From assembly GCA_003416985.1 (NCBI GenBank), contig QVIN01000006.1, positions 310,001 through 374,000 on the forward strand: 64,000 bases of DNA, in the 5' to 3' direction. Shown in pieces: positions 49,587 to 58,183 of this stretch. The stretch's first letter is position 1. Every line of letters starts with the position of its first letter. The notes beneath the pieces were generated by a model, which was not told where the DNA came from, searched no databases, and saw only the letters and a list, made by a program, of their open reading frames with translations. Position numbers and translations under genes: made by a program. Source of the DNA: Duganella sp. BJB480 (GTDB lineage Bacteria; Pseudomonadota; Gammaproteobacteria; Burkholderiales; Burkholderiaceae_D).

Positions 49587-49796
49587 TTAGACCTTGTTCT
49601 GGTAGACGTAGGCTTGTTGCTTGATGGCCGATTTCATCTGGCGCTCCTGCTCGTCCAGCGACACCGGCGGACGGTCCCACAGCAGGGCGCGGCCCTGGGC
49701 CTGGCCCGCTTCCATGCCCGGATTCTTTTCCTTGAGCGCCTTGATGAACAGGGTGTGCTCGGATTCGTACATCGAATGTTGTTTGGAGAGTTTCAT
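49587..49796 (-). CDS. DUF3460 family protein
   Basis: This 69-residue protein carries the DUF3460 pattern: MYESEHTLFIKALKEKNPGM, then QGRALLWDRPPVSLDEQE and a C-terminal QQAYVYQNKV. Function is unknown; it occurs widely in Burkholderiales next to scpA and panC. The ATG at 49796 is preferred to an upstream TTG at 49805. No Shine-Dalgarno sequence is evident. Confidence 0.8.
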   Translation of the reverse strand: MKLSKQHSMYESEHTLFIKALKEKNPGMEAGQAQGRALLWDRPPVSLDEQERQMKSAIKQQAYVYQNKV

Positions 49797-49942
49797 ATTT
49801 TTCAAGTGGGTGGATCAGCAACGGCTATTTTACCGCGCCGCGGCGGCCGGACGCCAATCCTATCGCTAGCCGCCAGCGAGAAACGGCGGAATCGGCTATG
49901 CTTAAGTTGCAATATTGCATAGTTTCCCCGATAAAACACCCG

Positions 49943-50842
49943 ATGAGCACCCGCCTGACCCCGCGCACCGTTTTCCTGCTGACCCTGCCGCCGCTGCTGT
50001 GGGCCGGCAATTCCATCGTCGGCCGGCTGGTGCACGACCAGCTGCCGCCGGTGCTGCTGAACCTGTTGCGCTGGGTGCTGGCCGGCGCCATCCTGCTGCC
50101 GCTGGCCGGGCCGGTGTTCGGGCGCGCGGCCGGCATGTGGCGCTACTGGAAGCAATACGCGCTGCTGGGCCTGCTCGGCATCGGCCTGTACAACACGCTG
50201 CAATACATGGCGCTGCAGACCTCGACCCCGATCAACGTCACGCTGGTGGCGTCCGGCATGCCGGTGTGGATGATGCTGACCGGCTGGCTGTTCTTCGGCG
50301 TGCCGGTCAGCCGGCGCCAGATGGCCGGCGCCGTGCTGTCGATCGCCGGCGTCTTGCTGGTGCTGGCGCGCGGCGAGTGGCGCCACGTGCTGGAATTGCG
50401 GCTGGTGGCGGGCGACCTGTTCATGATCCTGGCCACCATCGCCTGGTCGCTGTACAGCTGGCTGCTGACGCGGGCGCGCGAACCGGCCGCGCTGCGCGCC
50501 GACTGGGCCGGCTTCTTGCTGGCGCAGGTGGCGTTCGGCGTGCTGTGGTCGGGCGGCTTCGCGCTAGGCGAGCAGGCGCTGGGCGCCCCGCCGGTGCAAT
50601 GGAGCTGGACGCTGGCGGCCGCGCTGGCCTACGTGGCGGCCGGGCCGGGCGTGATCGCCTTCCGTTGCTGGGGCGCGGGCGTGCAGGCGGCGGGGCCGGC
50701 GATCGGCGCCTTCTTCGTCAACCTGACGCCGCTGTTCACGGCCGTGCTGTCGGCCGCCTTCCTGGGCGACGCGCCGCACGGCTACCACGTGGCCGCGTTC
50801 GCGCTGATCGTCGGCGGCATCGTGGTGTCGGCGCGCCGCTAG
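49943..50842 (+). CDS. EamA-family transporter
   Basis: The start at MSTRLTPR (49943) is chosen to match the usual short N-terminus; an in-frame ATG at 49898 is an alternative. The 299-residue protein has about ten membrane helices in two EamA repeats: LLWAGNSIVGRLVHDQLPPVLLN-type opening, GIGLYNTLQYMALQTSTP in repeat 1 and CWGAGVQAAGPAIGAFFVNL in repeat 2. Export of a small metabolite is probable; substrate unknown. It diverges from the DUF3460 gene across 146 bases. Confidence 0.82.
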   Translation: MSTRLTPRTVFLLTLPPLLWAGNSIVGRLVHDQLPPVLLNLLRWVLAGAILLPLAGPVFGRAAGMWRYWKQYALLGLLGIGLYNTLQYMALQTSTPINVTLVASGMPVWMMLTGWLFFGVPVSRRQMAGAVLSIAGVLLVLARGEWRHVLELRLVAGDLFMILATIAWSLYSWLLTRAREPAALRADWAGFLLAQVAFGVLWSGGFALGEQALGAPPVQWSWTLAAALAYVAAGPGVIAFRCWGAGVQAAGPAIGAFFVNLTPLFTAVLSAAFLGDAPHGYHVAAFALIVGGIVVSARR

Positions 50843-50927
50843 CCGGCCAAAGGTTGACGGAGCGTAACAAACCGCCGGCCGGGCCACCTTACACTGCAGC
50901 TTCGCCAACTTCCTCGGGAGCGACAGC

Positions 50928-52577
50928 ATGTGGCACAGCGCATACACCACCACCGGCATCCTGGCGGCAGCGGCCCTGATCGGCGCCGCCATGCCCACCC
51001 ACGCGGCGCCCGCCGAGCCCAGCCTGCGGGACGCGTTGGCGCCCGGCCTGCTGGGCCTCTATCCTACCGAACGGTTCAAGCTGGCCACCGGCCGCTGCCA
51101 GGACTGCGCCGCGCCCGAGCAGGCGTTGTGGTACTTCAACGACGACATGATCGCCGTGGCCAAGGCCGACCCGGCCGGCTACGCGCCGCGACTGCGGGCG
51201 CAGGAGGACGTCCTGGCCTGGCTGATCAGCGGCGGCGGTCGCCCGCGCGACCAGCCGCCGCCGCTGGTGTGGATAGGTTCGCCGCATGTGGCCGAGGGCC
51301 GCCTGGGCGCGGATGCGCGGCTGGCGCGGGCCGACGGCGCGGCCTCGCTGGCGGTCGAGCTGACGCCGAAGTTGTCCACCAACCGTTCCTATGCCGACGC
51401 CGGCAGCCTGGCGTTCTTTGCCGGCGGTGACGTCAAGGCGCGCGGCGCGCTGACCGAGGAGCGCTTCGTGGTACGCACGCTGTGGCCCAAGCGTTACGCC
51501 ATCGGCGCGGCGGCGCCCAGCGTGCCGCTGGCCGGAGGCGAGACGATCGAAAGCCTGGTGCGCGCGGCGCATGGCGGCGCCACCGCGCCGTTCGACAGCC
51601 GGACCTTGTGGCGGCGCGATGGCGGCCGCTCGCCATTGCCGCTGGCCGGCAAGCCGGTGCTGGCCTTCATGCTCAACGGCGCGCAGGGCGACGACGATGA
51701 ATCCTACGGCGGCCACTTCGCCGTCGCCACCGGCCGCTTCGGCCCCGCCGGCGAATGGGACAACTGGTTGGTGAACAATTTCTACAGCCTGGCCTCGGTC
51801 AGCGAAAAAGGCATCGTCGCCTCGATCCTGCCGATGGACGCCTACATGGGTGACCTCAACAGCGGCCAGGCCTGGTACCGGCCGTCCTACATGCTGGTGG
51901 CCGTGCTGAAGGACCAGCGCGCGCCGGCCTTGTACCAGGAGGCGATCGGCCGCGTGTTCAACCATTTTTACCGGCAGGATTTCCACTACCGCCACGCCAG
52001 CACCAACTGCGCCGGCATCAACGTCGAAACGCTGCGCACGCTGGGCTGGAAGATCCCGCGCCTGGGCGGCGAGAGCCCGCTGAAGGCGGCGGTGGCCTTG
52101 CCGTACATGGCCTTCAAAGAGGTCAGCCTGGCCAGCGGCCAGAGCGCCTACGACTACCTCAAGACCGAGCGCACCGAGCTGCTGCCCTTCGTGGCCTTCA
52201 ACACCATCGCCGAGGACTTGCTGACGCGCCTGGCCGTGCCAGGCCGCGCCGGCAGCGAGCAGCTGGAAGCGCAACTGGGCCAGGATCTGGAGGCGCTGCT
52301 GTTCGTGCGGATACCGCAGTTCCCGTCGTCGCGCGCGTTCGGCAGCGAGCCGGTGATGTCGCTGCACGAATACCAGCAGCGCGCGCCGGCCAACCACGCG
52401 GACTGGAAAATCGTGCCGGTGGCGCCGCGCGTGCTGCCGGCCTCGTTCCGCGACGCCGCCGCGCCGAGCGAGCGCAAGCCGCCGTCGGTGCTGGCGACCT
52501 GGCTGTGGTTCGGCTTTGCGGCGGTGGCGGCGGCCGCGCTGGTGGCGCGCTTGCGCCGCCGGCCGCCGCCGCGGTAG
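50928..52577 (+). CDS. unrecognised exported or membrane-anchored protein, 549 residues
   Basis: I do not recognise the family with confidence; a DUF4105-like or papain-like fold is a guess. The protein has a signal peptide (about 1-27), a large periplasmic part and a C-terminal membrane helix followed by RLRRRPPPR. Candidate active-site elements are the histidine in DESYGGHFAVATGRFG (near 263), an asparagine or aspartate in WDNWLVNNFYS and the cysteine in STNCAGINVETLRTLGW (near 364), a His...Cys spacing possible for a cysteine hydrolase. GGGAG precedes the ATG. It is 85 bases downstream of the EamA gene. Confidence 0.6.
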   Translation: MWHSAYTTTGILAAAALIGAAMPTHAAPAEPSLRDALAPGLLGLYPTERFKLATGRCQDCAAPEQALWYFNDDMIAVAKADPAGYAPRLRAQEDVLAWLISGGGRPRDQPPPLVWIGSPHVAEGRLGADARLARADGAASLAVELTPKLSTNRSYADAGSLAFFAGGDVKARGALTEERFVVRTLWPKRYAIGAAAPSVPLAGGETIESLVRAAHGGATAPFDSRTLWRRDGGRSPLPLAGKPVLAFMLNGAQGDDDESYGGHFAVATGRFGPAGEWDNWLVNNFYSLASVSEKGIVASILPMDAYMGDLNSGQAWYRPSYMLVAVLKDQRAPALYQEAIGRVFNHFYRQDFHYRHASTNCAGINVETLRTLGWKIPRLGGESPLKAAVALPYMAFKEVSLASGQSAYDYLKTERTELLPFVAFNTIAEDLLTRLAVPGRAGSEQLEAQLGQDLEALLFVRIPQFPSSRAFGSEPVMSLHEYQQRAPANHADWKIVPVAPRVLPASFRDAAAPSERKPPSVLATWLWFGFAAVAAAALVARLRRRPPPR

Positions 52578-52626
52578 TCGCGCCGGGTGGTGCGCGGGCG
52601 CTGCGCCCGGCCGCCGTCGCCGCGCG

Positions 52627-53532
52627 CTAGTCGCCCGCCGCCTCCTTCAGCGCGTCGATGAACACCCGCACCTTTTGCGGCAGGTGCGGCGTGGCCGGGA
52701 ACACCGCGTGGATGTCGCCCTCCGGCAGCGACCACTCGGGCAGCAGCCGCAGCAGGCGGCCGGCCGCCACGTCCTCCTTCACCGAGAACCAGGTCGCGCG
52801 CAGCACGCCGTCGCCGGCCAGCGCGGCGGCCCGGCAGGCGGGGGCGGTGTTGGTCGAGAACACGATGTTGCGCATCCTGACCTCCTCCTGGTTGCCGGCC
52901 GGGTCCACCAGCGCGAAGCTGTTGGGCTGACGCAGCACCGTCAGCGAGATGTAGGGCAGCGGCGCCAGCGCCTGCGGATCGGCCGGCATGCCGTGGCGCG
53001 CCACAAAGTCCGGACTGGCCACCAGCAGGCGCACCATGCGCCCGATGCGCGCCGCCATATAGCCCGAATCGGCCAGCTTGCCCAGCCTGACCGTCACGTC
53101 GATGCCCTCGGCGATCAGGTCGATCAGGCTGTCGCCGCACACCAGGTCGACCTTCAGCGCCGGATAGTCCCGCCGCAGCCGCGACAGCACCGGCGCCACC
53201 ACCATTGCGCCGTAGTCGATCGGCGCGGCCACCCGCAGCGTGCCCTGCGGGACGGCGCGCCCGCTGCGGGCCTGTTCGATGGCCTGCTCGGCCTGCAGCA
53301 GCAGCTGGCGGCTGGACTCGTAGAAGGCGCGGCCGGCCTCGGTCAGCGACAGCTTGCGGGTCGAGCGCAGCAGCAGGGCGACGCCGACCTCGGCCTCCAG
53401 CAGCTGCATGTGCTTGCTGACCATGGACTTGGCCAGGCCCAGGCGCTCGGCGGCGGCCGTCAGCGAGCCGGCGTCCACCACGGCGACGAAGGTGATCAGG
53501 CGGTTCAGGTTGACGGTGCTTAAATCGGCCAT
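52627..53532 (-). CDS. LysR-family transcriptional regulator
   Basis: This 301-residue regulator has the LysR winged helix (LNRLITFVAVVDAGSLTAAA and LGLAKSMVSKHMQLLE, about 8-47) and a periplasmic-binding-like effector domain (LRVAAPIDYGAMVVAPVLS onward). It resembles the CrgA/PtxR-like LysR subgroup that often controls a divergent oxidoreductase. The start at MADLSTV is used over a GTG nine codons upstream. It diverges from the GST/fusion flavoprotein operon over 122 bases and probably regulates it. Confidence 0.88.
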   Translation of the reverse strand: MADLSTVNLNRLITFVAVVDAGSLTAAAERLGLAKSMVSKHMQLLEAEVGVALLLRSTRKLSLTEAGRAFYESSRQLLLQAEQAIEQARSGRAVPQGTLRVAAPIDYGAMVVAPVLSRLRRDYPALKVDLVCGDSLIDLIAEGIDVTVRLGKLADSGYMAARIGRMVRLLVASPDFVARHGMPADPQALAPLPYISLTVLRQPNSFALVDPAGNQEEVRMRNIVFSTNTAPACRAAALAGDGVLRATWFSVKEDVAAGRLLRLLPEWSLPEGDIHAVFPATPHLPQKVRVFIDALKEAAGD

Positions 53533-53654
53533 GGCAGGGTGCTGAGTGTGATTGTCCACTTGGAGTGAACTGAGTGTCCGGTTTTGTCCAGCTTATCGGC
53601 ACGATTGTAGCTGAATATACTGGCCAGACCATTCATCGACACAGGACATCCATC

Positions 53655-54278
53655 ATGAAACTATACGGCTCCCTCCTTTCCGGCCACACCCACCGCGTGC
53701 GCCTGTTCCTCAGTCTGTTGAACTTGCCGTATGAATTCGTCCAGCTCGACATGCGGGCCGGCGAAAACCGCACGCCCGAGCATCTGGCGCGCAGCCCCTT
53801 CGGCGAAGTGCCGGTGCTGGAGGACGGCGACGTGACCATCCCCGATTCGACCGCGATCCTGGTCTACCTGGCCTTGAAATACGACGACAGCGGCCGCTGG
53901 CTGCCGCGCGAACCGGTGGCGGCGGCCACGGTGCAGCGCTGGTTGTCGAACGCGTCGGGCAAGATCGCCTACGGCCCGTGCGTGGCGCGGCTGGTGGTGG
54001 CGTTCGGCATGCCGTTCGATCACGAGCGCGCCAAAAGCATCGCGGTGCGCCTGTTCGACGCGATGGAGGCGGAGCTGGCCGGTCGCCGCTTCGCGCTGGG
54101 CGAGCGGGCCAGCATCGCCGATGTCGCCGCGTTCAGCTACATCGAGCATGCGCCGGAGGGCGGCGTATCGCTCAAGCCTTACCCGAACATCCGCGCCTGG
54201 CTGGCCAATGTGCGCGCGCTGCCGGGCTTCGTGCCTATGCAGGCCACCGCCTGCGGCCTGGCTCCCGAGACTATTTAA
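53655..54278 (+). CDS. glutathione S-transferase family protein
   Basis: The start at 53655 has AGGA upstream; the longer frame from 53574 crosses the promoter region. The 207-residue protein has the thioredoxin-like N-domain (MKLYGSLLSGHTHRVRLFLS, then GEVPVLEDGDVTIPDSTAIL with the glutathione-binding Glu/Val-Pro turn) and an all-helical C-domain (ERASIADVAAFSYIEHAP). It should conjugate or reduce substrates with glutathione. It is 12 bases ahead of the fusion flavoprotein, so the pair forms an operon, possibly for detoxification of an electrophile. Confidence 0.87.
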   Translation: MKLYGSLLSGHTHRVRLFLSLLNLPYEFVQLDMRAGENRTPEHLARSPFGEVPVLEDGDVTIPDSTAILVYLALKYDDSGRWLPREPVAAATVQRWLSNASGKIAYGPCVARLVVAFGMPFDHERAKSIAVRLFDAMEAELAGRRFALGERASIADVAAFSYIEHAPEGGVSLKPYPNIRAWLANVRALPGFVPMQATACGLAPETI

Positions 54279-54290
54279 GCGGAGGCCATC

Positions 54291-56315
54291 ATGAGCGTCA
54301 CGCCGTTCCATGCGGGCGAACTGGCCATCCAGCAGCGGGTGGGCGTGCGCGAACAGATGGCCGGCGCAGGCAGCGCCGGTGTGCGCGACTACATGCCGGA
54401 CCAGCATCGCCAGTTCTTCGGCGAGCTGCCGCTGTTCTTTATCGGCGCGCTCGATGGAGCTGGGCAGCCGTGGGCCACCATGCTGGTCAACGATGCCGGT
54501 TTCATTTCGACGCCCGATGCGCGCACCTTGCGCATCGACGGCGGCATGCTGGCCGGCGATCCGCTGCAAGGGCAGTTGCGCGTTGGCGCCCACATCGGCG
54601 GGCTGGGACTGGTGCCGGCCACGCGCCGGCGCAACCGCGTCAACGGCGTGATCGCCGCGATGGACGAGGGCCGCATGCGGGTGGCGGTGACGCAGAGTTT
54701 CGGCAACTGCCCGCAGTACATCCAGGATCGTGTGCAGACGCCGGTGCCGGCCGCGCCCACGCCGCAGGTGCTGCGCGCCGATGCGTTGAACGCGCAGGAC
54801 CGCGAGCTGATCGCCCGTGCCGATACCTTCTTCATCGCCAGCGCCAACCTGGAGACCGAGGCGGGGCGCGGCGTGGATGTCTCGCATCGCGGCGGGCGGC
54901 CAGGCTTTGTGCGGATCGACGACGAGCGCACGCTGACGTCGCCCGAATTTGTCGGTAACTTCTTCTTCAACACGATGGGCAATCTGCTTGCGCATCCGCG
55001 CGCGGGTTTGCTGTTCATCGACTTCGAGCGCGGCGACATGCTGCATGTGGCGGTGGACGTGGAGATCATCTGGGAAGGCGCGCAGTTGCGGGCTTTCGCC
55101 GGCGCGGAGCAGCTGCTGCGTTTTCACGTGCGCGAGGTGGTACGCAATGTGGGTGCGCTGCCGTTTCGCTGGAGCGTCCCCAAGCCGGCCGCGCAGGTGG
55201 CGCGCACCGGTATCTGGGAAGAGGCCGACCGCGTGCTGGAAGCCGCCGCGCTGACCAGCGAGTGGCGGCCCTACACGGTCGCCCAGGTGGTGCGCGAGAG
55301 CGCCACCGTGCGATCGTTTTACCTGGAGCCGGCGGATGGCATGGCGGTGGCCGCGCACGTGCCGGGCCAGTTCATCTCACTGCGTGCGCCTGCCGCTGGC
55401 GATGCCGCGCCGCGCATCCGCAGCTACACCTTGTCCGACGCGCCCAACGGCCGCAGCTACCGCATCAGCGTCAAGCGCGACGGCGCGGTGTCCGGCTGGC
55501 TGCATGATCACCTGGCACCGGGCGCGCGCGTCGAGCTGCTGGGGCCTGGTGGCGATTTCGTCTTCGAGCAGGGCACGCGGCGCCCGGCGGTGCTGCTGTC
55601 GGCCGGAATCGGCATCACGCCGATGATCGCGATGCTGAATGGCCTGCTGGTGAATGGCAGTCGCACGCGGCACCGGCACGCGATCCACCTCTTCCACGGC
55701 GCGCGCAACCGCGACGAGCATGCGTTTGCCGAGCATCTGCAGACGATGGCGGCGGGGCACCGCAACCTCAATGTCCACATACGCTACAGCGGCGAGGACG
55801 GCGAGGGCAGCGACATCGCCAACTGGCAGGCGAGCAGGGGGCGCATCGACCTGGATTGGCTGAAGGCCCAGCTGCCGTTCGACGATTACGACTTCTACCT
55901 GTGCGGCCCGGCGGCGTTCATGCAGCAGATGTACGACGGCTTGCGCGGCCTGAACGTCGCCGACGCACGCATCCGCTTCGAGGCTTTCGGCCCAGCCAGC
56001 GTGCGGCGCGATGCCAAGCCGGCCGCCAGCGCCGCGGTGCGTGCCGGCCCGCCGGTGCCGGTGCAATTTGCGCAGTCGGGCATGACGGCGATGTGGGACG
56101 GCAGCACGGACAGCCTGCTGGCGCTGGCCGAAGCCAAGGGCGTGCCGGCCGAGTCGAGCTGCCGCTCGGGCCAGTGCGGCGCCTGCGCGGTCGGCCTGAT
56201 CGCAGGCGAGGTCGAATACACCCGCGCCTGCGCCGCCGACATCGCACCGGGGCAGGTGCTGCTATGCTCCGCCGTTCCCGCAGCCGGCAGCGCGGCCATC
56301 AAGCTGGCGCTGTAA
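54291..56315 (+). CDS. three-part fusion: PNPOx-like flavin domain, FAD/NAD(P)H reductase, 2Fe-2S ferredoxin
   Basis: The 674-residue protein has an N-terminal pyridoxamine 5'-phosphate oxidase-like split-barrel region (about 40-290; DYMPDQHRQFFGELPLFFIG and FFNTMGNLLAHPRAGLLFID). A ferredoxin-reductase unit follows, with an FAD site in IRSYTLSDAPNG (about 380) and an NAD(P) site in LLSAGIGITPMIAMLNGLL (about 435-453). It ends in a plant-type ferredoxin with SSCRSGQCGACAVGL and a later Cys (about 620-660). Electrons should run from NAD(P)H via FAD to the iron-sulfur cluster and the split barrel or a partner. GAGG precedes the ATG. Substrate unknown. Confidence 0.82.
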   Translation: MSVTPFHAGELAIQQRVGVREQMAGAGSAGVRDYMPDQHRQFFGELPLFFIGALDGAGQPWATMLVNDAGFISTPDARTLRIDGGMLAGDPLQGQLRVGAHIGGLGLVPATRRRNRVNGVIAAMDEGRMRVAVTQSFGNCPQYIQDRVQTPVPAAPTPQVLRADALNAQDRELIARADTFFIASANLETEAGRGVDVSHRGGRPGFVRIDDERTLTSPEFVGNFFFNTMGNLLAHPRAGLLFIDFERGDMLHVAVDVEIIWEGAQLRAFAGAEQLLRFHVREVVRNVGALPFRWSVPKPAAQVARTGIWEEADRVLEAAALTSEWRPYTVAQVVRESATVRSFYLEPADGMAVAAHVPGQFISLRAPAAGDAAPRIRSYTLSDAPNGRSYRISVKRDGAVSGWLHDHLAPGARVELLGPGGDFVFEQGTRRPAVLLSAGIGITPMIAMLNGLLVNGSRTRHRHAIHLFHGARNRDEHAFAEHLQTMAAGHRNLNVHIRYSGEDGEGSDIANWQASRGRIDLDWLKAQLPFDDYDFYLCGPAAFMQQMYDGLRGLNVADARIRFEAFGPASVRRDAKPAASAAVRAGPPVPVQFAQSGMTAMWDGSTDSLLALAEAKGVPAESSCRSGQCGACAVGLIAGEVEYTRACAADIAPGQVLLCSAVPAAGSAAIKLAL

Positions 56316-56326
56316 GGCCGCGCGCC

Positions 56327-58066
56327 TCAGGGGCAGGCGCCGATGACGTAGTAGCCGGCCGCCGTCTGCGCCAGCATCGTGGTGAAGAACAGATTGTCGA
56401 GCCCCATGTTCTGATTGGAGCCGTTGGCCAGCGCGTAGCCGCCGCTGTCGTGCGCGCGGCCCGCGTGCACATGGGCGTAGTTGCTGGCGCTGACGGCGGT
56501 GCAGCTCCACGCCGGCGCGGTGGTGATGTTGATCGCCGCCGACAGCGCGCTCTCGCCGGCCGAACCAACCGCCGACACGGCGAAACTGTAGCTGGTGCTT
56601 GCCGCCAGACCGGTCGCGGTGTAGCTGGTGCCGGCCAGCGGCGAGGCAGTCACCTTGCCGCCGTTGCGGTACACGTTGTAGCCGGTGGCGCCGTTGACGG
56701 CGTTCCAGGCCAGCGCCACGGCGCTGGAGGTCGGCGTGCCGGCGCTCAGGCCCGTCGGCGGCGGCAGCACCGGCGCGCTGCCGACCAGGAACTGCGCCAA
56801 TGGACACGCGGTCGAAACCTGGCCGAGCGTGTCGGTGGCGGTGACGCTTCCGGTGTAGTAGCCGCTGGCGACGTTGTAGCTCTTGCTGAAGCTTGCCCCG
56901 CTGCCGGCAGCCGCATCGTTGATCGCGGTCGGGCCGTTCAGCCGCACCGCGTAGCTGGCGACGGCGCCGCTGGCCGTGGCTGCGCCGCTGACGGTCACGC
57001 CGCTGCCGCTGACCACCGTGGTGCCGCAGGAGTTCATCACAGGCCCCGGCGTCAACGACACGCGCAGATTATTCTTGAACCAGAAATCCATCACGAAGGC
57101 CGGGTAGTTGACCTTGGTGCTGTCGACAAAATTGGTGTTCTGGCCGCCGCTGCCGGCCGGCCACGCGTGGCCCATGCCGGTCACCGTGATCTCGTGCGTG
57201 CGCAGCTTGCCGTTGCTGTCGGTGTAGGGCACGTTGCTGCCGCCGCCCGCCACCGACACCGCGCCACCCTTGCTGTAGCTGCCGCCGTAGGCCAGGCGGA
57301 TGCCGGCGGTGTCGATCGGCCCGTAAGCCTGGGCCACCGTGAAATCGGACGTGCCCCAGATGGCGCCGGCGATCTGCGTGGCGAAGGCGCCGGCGTTGGA
57401 GCCCGCCATCGCCTTGCACTGGTTGCCCGCCGTGGTGGCGGTATAACCCGACGGCACGGCGCCGATCTGCGCGGTGGTGGTGCCCGGCGGCGGGCCAGCG
57501 TTGATGCCGACGCCGGCGAAGATGTCCGGCGCCAGGCAGCCCAGCACCATGGTCTCGCCGCCGCCCGACGACAAGCCCGTCACGTAGACCTGTTTGGGAT
57601 CGATGGCGTACTGCGGATCGTTGACGAAGCGGCCGACCAGGTCGAGCAGGATGGCGTCGTGCCCGGCGGCGCTGCGCGTGTGCGTGGTGTTGGCGTAGTC
57701 CCAGCAGTGGTTGTTGTAGACGTTGCCGGTGGCGTTGGGTGCGAGGATGACGGCGCCGTATTGGTCGGCCATCGCCTTCCAGTTAAAGCCGCCGTCGCTG
57801 GCGCTGTCGATCACATCGCCGGCCGCCGTTTGCAGGCAACCGTGCAGCACCAGCACCAGCGCGCGCTTGCCGCCCAGCGTGGGCTGCGAGGCGGGCCAGT
57901 AGAAGTAGCCGGTGAGATTGCCGCCGTTGACGCTGTCGGCGGCCCAGGTCTGCTGCGCGCTCCACGTGCCCGGACCGGCCGTCGCCGCTTGCGCGAAGCA
58001 AGCCGTCGCCAGCAGGATCGTACAGACGAATACGTGCGACACCAATCGCTTGATGTGGTTGGCCAT
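56327..58066 (-). CDS. extracellular PHB depolymerase-family esterase with fibronectin type III domain
   Basis: The start at 58066 has GGAG seven bases upstream. The 579-residue protein has a signal peptide (ending ACFAQAA), a catalytic Esterase_PHB domain (about 45-330) with LVLHGCLQTAAGD at the oxyanion region, the lipase-box serine in VTGLSSGGGETMVLGCLAP and a late GMGHAWPAG histidine. A spacer and FnIII domain (about 430-515; PPTGLSAGTPTSSAVALAWN) and a C-terminal domain with YAHVHAGRAHDSGGYA follow. It probably cleaves poly-3-hydroxybutyrate or short-chain esters outside the cell, with the C-terminal parts aiding binding. It is convergent with the fusion flavoprotein gene. Confidence 0.88.
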   Translation of the reverse strand: MANHIKRLVSHVFVCTILLATACFAQAATAGPGTWSAQQTWAADSVNGGNLTGYFYWPASQPTLGGKRALVLVLHGCLQTAAGDVIDSASDGGFNWKAMADQYGAVILAPNATGNVYNNHCWDYANTTHTRSAAGHDAILLDLVGRFVNDPQYAIDPKQVYVTGLSSGGGETMVLGCLAPDIFAGVGINAGPPPGTTTAQIGAVPSGYTATTAGNQCKAMAGSNAGAFATQIAGAIWGTSDFTVAQAYGPIDTAGIRLAYGGSYSKGGAVSVAGGGSNVPYTDSNGKLRTHEITVTGMGHAWPAGSGGQNTNFVDSTKVNYPAFVMDFWFKNNLRVSLTPGPVMNSCGTTVVSGSGVTVSGAATASGAVASYAVRLNGPTAINDAAAGSGASFSKSYNVASGYYTGSVTATDTLGQVSTACPLAQFLVGSAPVLPPPTGLSAGTPTSSAVALAWNAVNGATGYNVYRNGGKVTASPLAGTSYTATGLAASTSYSFAVSAVGSAGESALSAAINITTAPAWSCTAVSASNYAHVHAGRAHDSGGYALANGSNQNMGLDNLFFTTMLAQTAAGYYVIGACP

Positions 58067-58183
58067 GATTTGTCTCCGTTGTCGTTGTGAGGGGCCGCCG
58101 GCGGAAGGAAAATAGTAGATCAAAAACGCGCGCGCACGCGCACCCCAGTAGTTTTACTGTTGTGCATTCGGCGGGATGTGAAC

